In this document: positions 15,691 to 20,032 of the stretch, piece by piece
How the letters are laid out: each line of letters begins with the position of its first letter
Numbering within the stretch: position 1 is the first letter of the stretch
Assembly (NCBI GenBank): GCA_050742975.1
Contig: JBOGDQ010000003.1
Location: forward strand, 1-20,032
Length of the DNA: 20,032 bases
Source of the DNA: JBDTGE01 sp050742975
GTDB taxonomy: Bacteria > Actinomycetota > Actinomycetes > Mycobacteriales > Jatrophihabitantaceae
Direction: 5' to 3'
Translations under genes and position numbers: made by a program
Notes under the pieces: generated by a model
Seen by the model: the letters and a program-made list of their open reading frames with translations, nothing else
The model's database searches: none
Told to the model about the DNA's origin: nothing

Positions 15691-16608
15691 TTACGGACGA
15701 ACGCCGATGATTGTTTTCCCGTTGCGTCGCTCGGTCGGGTTGAGGGCCGCGATGGCGTCGTCGAGGTTCGCGATGTTGCCGATGTTCGTCCGCAGTCGTC
15801 CGTCTCGGACCCGCTGGACGATCTCACCCAGTTGGCCACGATCGGACTCGACAACGAAGTCGATCGCCAGGCCGTCCGCGGGCCGCGCCTCGGGCGGCCC
15901 GACGACAGACACCAGCGTTCCTGCAGCCCGGATCAGGGCGGCGGACCGCCTCTGGATGTCGCCGCCGATGACATCGAAGACCAGATCGACTCCGCCCACG
16001 TCGTCCAGGGCGTCGTCATCGAGGTCGAGGAACTCCTGCGCGCCGAACTCGAGCGCCTTCTGGCGGTCGCCAGCCCGACCGGTGCCGATGACGTACGCGC
16101 CGAACTCGCGTGCGAGTTGGGCCACCATGGTCCCGACTGCGCCGGCCGCGCCGCGCACGAGCACGCTCTGCCCCGCCCGCAGGCGGCCGTGTTCGAACAG
16201 TCCCTGCCATGCCGTCAGTCCCGAGATCGGCAGGCTCGCACCCACGGTGAACTCGACATCGCCCGGCAGCGGCGCGAGATTTCGCGCCTCGATCGCCACA
16301 TACTCTGCCAGGGTGCCGTCGCGATGCCAGTCCGCAAGGCCGAACACCCGCTGTCCCACCGACACTCCCGTCGTGCCATAGCCGAGGGCGGTGACCACTC
16401 CGGCCAGCTCGTGCCCGGGGATCGACGGTGTCCGGTCACGCTCGGCGCGATCGGTCCAGGTCGAAGGCCATTGCATCTCGGTAGGGACGAATGCCGAGGC
16501 ATGAACCTGAACGATGACGTCGTTTATCGCGGCCGGCGGCTCGGGCCGCTCCGCGAGCGTCATCCCAGCCGTTCCCGCAGCCTGGTCCGTCACCACGATC
16601 GCTCTCAT
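15691..16608 (-). CDS. MDR-family NADPH-dependent oxidoreductase (quinone oxidoreductase/alcohol dehydrogenase-like)
   Basis: This 305-residue medium-chain dehydrogenase/reductase has the GroES-like half with TPSIPGHELAGVV (60-72) and VGQRVFGLADW, then a Rossmann half with the AAGAVG nucleotide loop (154-159). The structural four-cysteine zinc site is absent, which fits the zinc-independent quinone oxidoreductase/enone reductase branch. ATG at 16608 follows AGAGAGG by eight bases and is preferred to a GTG three codons earlier. It is transcribed away from the TetR gene, with 158 bp between them, and is probably that regulator's target. Likely role: NADPH-dependent reduction of electrophilic carbonyl or quinone compounds. 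No sequence link ties it to the operon on its left. Confidence 0.9.
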   Translation of the reverse strand: MRAIVVTDQAAGTAGMTLAERPEPPAAINDVIVQVHASAFVPTEMQWPSTWTDRAERDRTPSIPGHELAGVVTALGYGTTGVSVGQRVFGLADWHRDGTLAEYVAIEARNLAPLPGDVEFTVGASLPISGLTAWQGLFEHGRLRAGQSVLVRGAAGAVGTMVAQLAREFGAYVIGTGRAGDRQKALEFGAQEFLDLDDDALDDVGGVDLVFDVIGGDIQRRSAALIRAAGTLVSVVGPPEARPADGLAIDFVVESDRGQLGEIVQRVRDGRLRTNIGNIANLDDAIAALNPTERRNGKTIIGVRP

Positions 16609-16670
16609 GTGGGACACCTCTCTGCATCAGTCCTCGCCTGCTGCCCTCTTCCCAATCCCCGATGGCGGTA

Positions 16671-16723
16671 CCGTTACGAGCACTGTATGTAACAGTAGCA
16701 GTAACGGCGAGCCGCTGTAACGG
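16671..16723. promoter_or_regulatory. Candidate TetR operator region in the divergent promoter
   Basis: Between the MDR and TetR genes lie CCGTTAC (16671-16677), its inverse GTAACGG (16701-16707) and a second GTAACGG (16717-16723). Between them CTGTATGTAACAG (16683-16695) has dyad symmetry with arms CTGT and ACAG. Repeated GTAAC/GTTAC half-sites in a divergent intergenic region are the usual position for TetR autoregulation. Binding is inferred. Confidence 0.5.
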
Positions 16724-16766
16724 AACCGGATAGGGTGGCCCGCACACACCGTCTGCGAGGTGGAAC

Positions 16767-17432
16767 ATGGCCCAGGCGCGCGCAGTAACGAACGAGCATG
16801 CCGACACCGCCGGTTCGCGTGCCGGCGGCCGACCGCGCGACCCCGCACTCGACGCAGCGATCATCCTGGCCACCCGTGCCCGCCTCGTCCAGGACGGCTA
16901 TTCGCGCATGACGATTGGCGACATAGCAGCCGACGCGGGTGTCAGTCGCCCCACGCTCTACAGGCGGTGGAGCAACAAATTCGAGCTCGTCACCGACGCG
17001 CTGGACTACGGCTTCCGTAAGCAGCGCGAGATGTACGGCCTGGATCTAAGCCGCTTAGAGCCACGGGAAGCACTCGTTGAGGCTGTCCGCCGCCTGGATC
17101 CCGCCTACTTCAACCCGGACGCCATGGTGCTGATGGGCAACTTCGCCGGCGAGTCGGTCCGCACCCCAGAACTACTCCAGATCCTTCGCAAGCACGCAGT
17201 CGAACCACGCCTCACTCTCGTGGAAAACGTGCTGTCGCAGCTCCAGGAACGCGGGGCAGTGTCCGACGACATCGACAAGCACACTATCGCCACCATGTGC
17301 TTCGGAAGCTACTTCGCCGCCTTCTACCGAGGCAACAGCAAGAAGAAGATCCCCGAGACGGTCGTCGCCGTGCTGTGGCCGGCGATCGTGACCAGACGGC
17401 GGACCCGCGGGCAAGCACGGTACGCGCCGTAA
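16767..17432 (+). CDS. TetR-family transcriptional regulator
   Basis: This 221-residue protein has a TetR DNA-binding domain at about 25-75, with the helix-turn-helix MTIGDIAADAGVSRPTLYRRWSNKFELV, which is a textbook match. The remainder is a helical ligand-binding domain with no recognised specificity. ATG follows AGGTGG closely. It starts 158 bp from the divergent MDR gene and probably represses both itself and that gene, with relief by an electrophile or aromatic ligand. A CCGTAACGG sequence after its end (17524-17532) resembles the half-sites in its promoter and may be chance. Confidence 0.92.
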   Translation: MAQARAVTNEHADTAGSRAGGRPRDPALDAAIILATRARLVQDGYSRMTIGDIAADAGVSRPTLYRRWSNKFELVTDALDYGFRKQREMYGLDLSRLEPREALVEAVRRLDPAYFNPDAMVLMGNFAGESVRTPELLQILRKHAVEPRLTLVENVLSQLQERGAVSDDIDKHTIATMCFGSYFAAFYRGNSKKKIPETVVAVLWPAIVTRRRTRGQARYAP

Positions 17433-17771
17433 TTCCGCGCCACCATGCATTCAGGAAGCGTGACCGACGTGCATCTGTTCGCGGCTAGTACGGACCTCAC
17501 GCATAGCCGTGGTGGACGCTAACCCGTAACGGCGGAACATGGTCACACCAGCATCGAGGCGCCGCACGGTCACACCGCCGTCACCGTGCGCTCTGGACCG
17601 TTAGCCGCAGCCGCGAGAGCTTTGCTCGTGGCGCATATCGATCCTGTCAGTGGCAGCCGAGATCAGGGCGCGAGGGTTCCGGCTGGCCGATTGAAGGGCT
17701 GGGTGAACCGTGCGTCGCCAGTTCAAGCAGCCGCAGCGATATAGGCGCGCGCCGGAGGGAAGGCTTGTCCC
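17433..17771. other. Intergenic region after the TetR gene
   Basis: No gene is supported. It contains two copies of GGTCACACC (near 17540 and 17569). A hairpin with arms GCCGCGAG and CTCGTGGC over a seven-base loop lies at 17610-17632 and could end the TetR transcript or come from a mobile element. Nothing else is recognised. Confidence 0.4.
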
Positions 17772-17966
17772 ATGACGTCTGATGAGCGATGTGGCGAGGT
17801 CCTGAACGACGTGCAGTGCCAGCTTCGAGCAGGCCACTTCCCTGAGGCGCACGTCGCGGGCCGCCGCGACGGCGCGGGACGACGTTCCTGGTTGTTCGGG
17901 CGTGACTACGACACGGACGTCACCGACTCGGAGCTGGCTTGGGCGGACGGGTTCCCACAGCCGTAG
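17772..17966 (+). CDS. Small Cys/His protein (64 aa), unknown function
   Basis: The 64-residue product begins MTSDERCGEVLNDVQCQLRAGHFPEAH. The C-x8-C-x-L-x2-GH-x4-H spacing resembles a small putative zinc-binding motif that I recall from many short actinobacterial proteins (C...CxLPxGHxGxH). The C-terminal half is acidic and aromatic (WLFGRDYDTDV, ELAWADGF). A GGAGGGAAGG stretch lies nine or more bases upstream. No neighbour suggests a role; it lies between the TetR gene and IS remnants. The function is unknown and it could be part of degraded mobile DNA. Confidence 0.5.
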   Translation: MTSDERCGEVLNDVQCQLRAGHFPEAHVAGRRDGAGRRSWLFGRDYDTDVTDSELAWADGFPQP

Positions 17967-18228
17967 TCCGCTGCTTCTCGACCGCGCCACCGATCGGCAC
18001 CAACCGCCGTGGACGACCTGACTCGGCGCAGGAGCGAAAGAACCCACCCAGGCATTCCGCGTCGTCAGGCGCTCTGAGTGTCGGGCTCGGGTTGTCGCGC
18101 TCCGCGTGCGGGCCGTAGATATCGGACGCCGGGTGCTCACAGGCCAGCCGCTCGGATGAAGCGTTAGCGGCGTTCCGTTGGTTGGCGGCGTCTGTCGGGC
18201 GGGCGTGTGTCAGCTGTGTGCTGGGAGA

Positions 18229-18526
18229 TTCAAACTCGGCCAGCACCCGGTCGAAAGTCCCGTCGCTCGACCACGACTGGAACCGGCGATGCACGGTCTG
18301 CCACGCCCGAAATCGGCGGGCAGATCCCGCCACGGCACCCCCGTGCGAGCCCGGTAGATCATCCCCTCCACCACCGGCCGGTGCGGCCGCGACGGACGAC
18401 CCATCGCCTTGTTCACCGGCGGCAACAACGGTTCGATTCGAGCCCACGCCTCATCCGACAACACCGCAGCACGAGTCACCGTCCGACCATCCCAGCCTCA
18501 CCGGCCAGAACATTCGAGACACGCCC
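18229..18526 (-). pseudogene. IS5-family transposase remnant, frameshifted and truncated, with its left-end sequence
   Basis: From 18479 leftwards the frame reads MTRAAVLSDEAWARIEPLLPP, then an RPVVEGMIYRARTGVPWRDLPADFG block, the DUF4096 N-terminus of IS5-family transposases. Near 18305 a base appears to be missing; homology resumes in another frame as AWQTVHRRFQSWSSDGTFDRVLAEFE and ends at about 18229. The DDE catalytic domain is gone. Outside the start, GGGCGTGTCTCGAATG (read on the minus strand) resembles an IS5 end and places the element border at about 18526. It abuts an IS3 orfB fragment. From 17967 to 18228 I recognise nothing. Confidence 0.72.
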
Positions 18527-18755
18527 TAGAAGTCACGGCCGAACTCGTCCACTCGCACCGTGTCACGGTCGGACACAACACGGTCAGTTTGCTGATGCGC
18601 CGTGCCGGATCGCTTGCTTGCCGTTACGCAGGAAAGTCGGGCGCGTCGCACAGTCAGTGACCGTCACCGATCTGGTCAAGCGCGACTTTCGCGACGGTCC
18701 GAACCAGCTCTGGGTCACCGGCATCCCAGCTGACAACACGAGTCGCATTCCCTAG
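18527..18755 (+). pseudogene. IS3-family transposase (orfB) internal fragment, frameshifted
   Basis: The first frame reads VTAELVHSHRVTVGHNTVSLLMRRAG. This matches the region of IS3 OrfB just before the DDE core (xIHAELVxxGxxVGxxxVxRLMRxxG). Homology then shifts frame near 18650 to DLVKRDFRDGPNQLWVTGIP, the conserved segment containing NQLWVTDIT, where the first catalytic Asp should be; here the D reads G. The frame stops soon after. Both ends and the active site are lost, so it is a dead fragment. The IS5 element at its left edge probably inserted into it. Confidence 0.7.
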
Positions 18756-18777
18756 CGAGTCTTTACGCGGCGCCTTA

Positions 18778-18812
18778 ACGAGGCGGTAGCGCCTGGCCCC
18801 AACGAGGCGGTA
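18778..18812. repeat. Two direct copies of ACGAGGCGGTA near the tRNA fragment
   Basis: ACGAGGCGGTA occurs at 18778-18788 and 18802-18812. The ten bases AGGCGGTAGC at 18781-18790 also occur inverted inside the tRNA-Glu fragment (18942-18951). They may be recombination sites or old tRNA-derived scraps. Confidence 0.4.
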
Positions 18813-18846
18813 ATGGCCTGCTTTGCGGACTCTTGCGGACCGCGCG

Positions 18847-18874
18847 CCTCGGACCGAGGATTGGTCTACACCAA
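18847..18874. repeat. Two adjacent small hairpins
   Basis: CCTCGGACCGAGG (18847-18859) is a perfect six-base-arm dyad. TTGGTCTACACCAA (18861-18874) has five-base arms. They lie next to the larger palindrome at 18885-18909. Confidence 0.5.
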
Positions 18875-18884
18875 CGAATGCCTT

Positions 18885-18909
18885 GAACTCCCCGAAATTC
18901 GGGGGGTTC
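18885..18909 (-). terminator. Strong palindrome just past the tRNA 3' end, likely old tRNA terminator
   Basis: A 25-bp near-perfect dyad has 12-base arms around a central A, with one G:T mismatch that can still pair in RNA. It lies six bases beyond the 3' end of the tRNA-Glu fragment in the direction the tRNA would be transcribed. A factor-independent terminator of the original tRNA gene is the simplest reading, although there is no T-run. Confidence 0.45.
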
Positions 18910-18915
18910 ATCGGT

Positions 18916-18961
18916 GTAGCCCCAACGGGATTCGAACCCGTGCTACCGCCTTGAGAGGGCG
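18916..18961 (-). other. 3' fragment of tRNA-Glu(CTC): probable integration attachment site
   Basis: Read on the minus strand these 46 bases hold most of the anticodon stem-loop (CGCC-CTCTCAA-GGCGG, anticodon CTC). A variable loop follows, then a perfect T-arm (ACGGG, TTCGAAT, CCCGT) and the acceptor 3' strand ending GGGGCTAC. Upstream, no D-arm or 5' acceptor strand that could pair is present, so this is not a functional tRNA. Integrases of ICEs and prophages commonly use the 3' half of tRNA genes as attachment core, leaving such a fragment at the far end of the element. The orientation predicts the element to the right and ancestral chromosome to the left. Confidence 0.75.
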
Positions 18962-19271
18962 AACTAGGCGATGTTGATCACCGCTGATTGTCGTTGAAAT
19001 CCCCGTATTTGCTGGGCTGCATGCGTTTGCTGCAACCGGCTGATGCTGACCGTTTACGGACCTGGTGTGTACCCGATGTGTACCCGACCATGATCACGAG
19101 TCTGGGTGACCAGACAGTGACTCCGGCCCACTCGTCGATCGAGGCCGTGCGCTCCCCCGGTCGGCCTCGACTGCCACGGTGTCACCGAAGTCCGGTTGGG
19201 CGTCCCGGAAGTCTTGGAACTGATCAAGATCAAGTCTGAGCCAAGCGCGACCCAGGTGAAGTTCGAAGTCC
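18962..19271. other. Gene-poor segment between the att fragment and the toxin promoter
   Basis: No integrase or excisionase gene can be read. It contains the tandem 11-bp repeat listed separately. A 62-codon minus-strand ORF from ATG 19282 to 19094 (starting MDCKDFELHLG) has fair codon bias but no ribosome binding site and no family, so I do not call it. Confidence 0.4.
19066..19087. repeat. Perfect tandem 11-bp repeat (TGTGTACCCGA x2)
   Basis: TGTGTACCCGA occurs twice head to tail, about 105 bp from the tRNA fragment. Short direct repeats near an attachment core are typical of integrase arm or excisionase sites. Function is inferred from position only. Confidence 0.6.
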
Positions 19272-19301
19272 TTGCAGTCCATATTGCACTGATGCCATAA
19301 T
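19272..19301 (+). promoter_or_regulatory. Candidate promoter for the toxin-antitoxin pair (leaderless)
   Basis: TTGCAG (19272-19277) and CATAAT (19296-19301) are separated by 18 bases. Transcription would start about at the GTG at 19308, so the mRNA would be leaderless, which fits the lack of a ribosome binding site before this gene. Confidence 0.45.
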
Positions 19302-19307
19302 GGCTGG

Positions 19308-19721
19308 GTGCGGATTGAGTGGAGCGATGAGTTCGACCACTGGTTCGGCCGGCTGGAAGCAAAGGTTGATGCCGGAGGCGGCATCGCGCTGAAGACTTAC
19401 AACTACATCGCCGCCGCGTTCGACCTGTTACGCCGACTGCCGAGTGCGCCGGACCCTGAGCACGGCACCGCGCAACTCAAGCCGGTGCGGCAGAGCCGCA
19501 AGCATCAGGTATGGCGAACAGCGCACCCGTTCGACCCGGACGTTGCGGTGCGGCTGATCGTCTGGTTCCCACCTGGCGAGGACAGCGTGGTCGTCACGCT
19601 GTTCGCTGGCGACAAGAAGACGATCGGCGACATCTGGTACAGCAGCGTCGGGACCCGCGCGGACGCGGCGATCCGGCGCTGGCTGATGGAACAGGAAGGT
19701 GATGACGATGGCTCGGCGTAA
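19308..19721 (+). CDS. RelE/HigB-type toxin of a type II toxin-antitoxin system
   Basis: This 137-residue protein starts MRIEWSDEFDHWFGRLEAK, like phage-derived Gp49/HigB-like RelE-superfamily toxins. It has the RQSRKHQVWRTAHPF and VRLIVWFPPGEDSVVVTLFAGDKK strands expected in the middle and end of the fold. Such toxins are ribosome-associated or free mRNA endonucleases that stop translation until bound by the antitoxin. The GTG start has no Shine-Dalgarno but sits seven bases after a good -10 box. The stop overlaps the next gene's start by 14 bases, and toxin-before-antitoxin order is the HigBA arrangement. It lies just inside the probable mobile element, where it may stabilise the element. 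Function is inferred from family and context. Confidence 0.8.
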   Translation: MRIEWSDEFDHWFGRLEAKVDAGGGIALKTYNYIAAAFDLLRRLPSAPDPEHGTAQLKPVRQSRKHQVWRTAHPFDPDVAVRLIVWFPPGEDSVVVTLFAGDKKTIGDIWYSSVGTRADAAIRRWLMEQEGDDDGSA

Positions 19722-20032
19722 GAGTTTCATCGATGCGACCGATCGAGTCGATCGGATGCTCGCCGATCCGAAGACCGCCGCTCGCGTTGCGGAGATCCGG
19801 GTGGCGGGCGAGGAGATGGATCGGACCTACGCGATGAGTCTGGCCATGATCCGTAAGGCCGGCGAGTTGACTCAGGACGAGGTCGCCACCCGACTCGGGA
19901 TCGGCCAAGGCGACGTATCCAAGCTGGAACGGCGTGAGGATCTGCTCTTGTCGACGCTGCGAAAGTACCTCGCCGCCGCCGGGGCCGAGGAGGCACGGAT
20001 CGTCGTCACCGTGCACGGCCGCGAGGTTGAAC
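19708..20032 (+). CDS. XRE-family helix-turn-helix antitoxin (HigA-like), partial at window end
   Basis: The frame is open to the window edge, giving 108 residues without a stop. It begins MARRKSFIDATDRVDRMLAD. A lambda-repressor-like helix-turn-helix lies at about 54-76 (LTQDEVATRLGIGQGDVSKLERRED). The ATG at 19708 has GGAAGG eight bases upstream; an ATG at 19702 is too close to that site. It overlaps the toxin gene by 14 bases and is translated with it. Expected roles are neutralising the toxin and repressing the shared promoter. Confidence 0.83.
   Translation, partial: MARRKSFIDATDRVDRMLADPKTAARVAEIRVAGEEMDRTYAMSLAMIRKAGELTQDEVATRLGIGQGDVSKLERREDLLLSTLRKYLAAAGAEEARIVVTVHGREVE

Noticed and set aside
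18654..18911. 85-codon minus-strand ORF starting MNPPNFGEFKAF
   Set aside because: Its start lies in the palindrome and its apparent repeats (HYRLVGARRYRLV) only translate the ACGAGGCGGTA DNA repeats. It has no ribosome binding site.
18916..18990. Complete tRNA-Glu gene
   Set aside because: The T-arm and anticodon arm are present, but there is no D-arm and no 5' strand able to pair with the acceptor end. Only the 3' part is real.
19094..19282. 62-codon minus-strand ORF divergent from the toxin
   Set aside because: Codon bias is fair but there is no ribosome binding site, clear promoter or family. It may be a remnant, and not enough supports a call.
1..20032. CRISPR array or phage structural genes
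   Set aside because: No regularly spaced repeats and no capsid, tail or terminase motifs were seen on either strand.

Overview
The window is high-GC DNA with GTG and ATG starts, purine-rich ribosome binding sites, many 1-4 base gene overlaps, an F420-type dehydrogenase and luciferase-like oxidoreductases. Together these point to an actinobacterium that makes cofactor F420; I cannot name the genus. Layout, left to right. (1) 1-3378 is a wrecked branched-chain amino acid transporter locus on the minus strand. livH is intact, but livM is cut by a complete 1,492-bp IS66-family element (588-2079) with matching 12-bp ends and a perfect 8-bp target duplication. Deleting the element and one duplicate copy restores the livM frame exactly. 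livM also lacks its C-terminus, which stops at about 290 against an IS3-family transposase scrap. The liv genes are visibly more AT-rich than everything around them. (2) 3379-4399 is a scar zone with no intact gene and the tail of an IS110-type transposase. (3) 4400-15118, possibly from 15278, is one minus-strand operon of eleven genes. In transcription order: class II aldolase-like protein, ABC permease, ABC ATPase, NMT1/TauA-type lipoprotein, SDR dehydrogenase, GntR/FCD regulator, alpha/beta hydrolase, hydantoinase/dihydroorotase-type cyclic amidohydrolase, luciferase-like (LLM) oxidoreductase, F420-dependent glucose-6-phosphate dehydrogenase-like protein and an EamA exporter. The last five are translationally coupled. 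A 48-codon ORF with a strong Shine-Dalgarno sits just upstream of the aldolase gene. (4) 15691-17432 holds a divergent pair, an MDR/quinone-oxidoreductase-like gene and a TetR regulator, with GTAAC/GTTAC repeats between them. (5) 17433-18915 holds a small Cys/His protein, an IS5 remnant abutting an IS3 orfB remnant, and a cluster of hairpins. (6) 18916-20032 is probably the edge of an integrative element: a 46-bp 3' fragment of tRNA-Glu(CTC), a perfect tandem 11-bp repeat, and a HigBA-like toxin-antitoxin pair whose antitoxin runs off the window. The best candidate for something undescribed is the eleven-gene operon. It combines solute uptake, local F420H2 regeneration by an FGD-like enzyme, an LLM enzyme that could use that F420H2, a ring-opening amidohydrolase, a hydrolase, an SDR and an aldolase. 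It reads as an F420-dependent reductive route for breaking down a cyclic amide or other N-heterocycle. The substrate is not deducible from the sequence.
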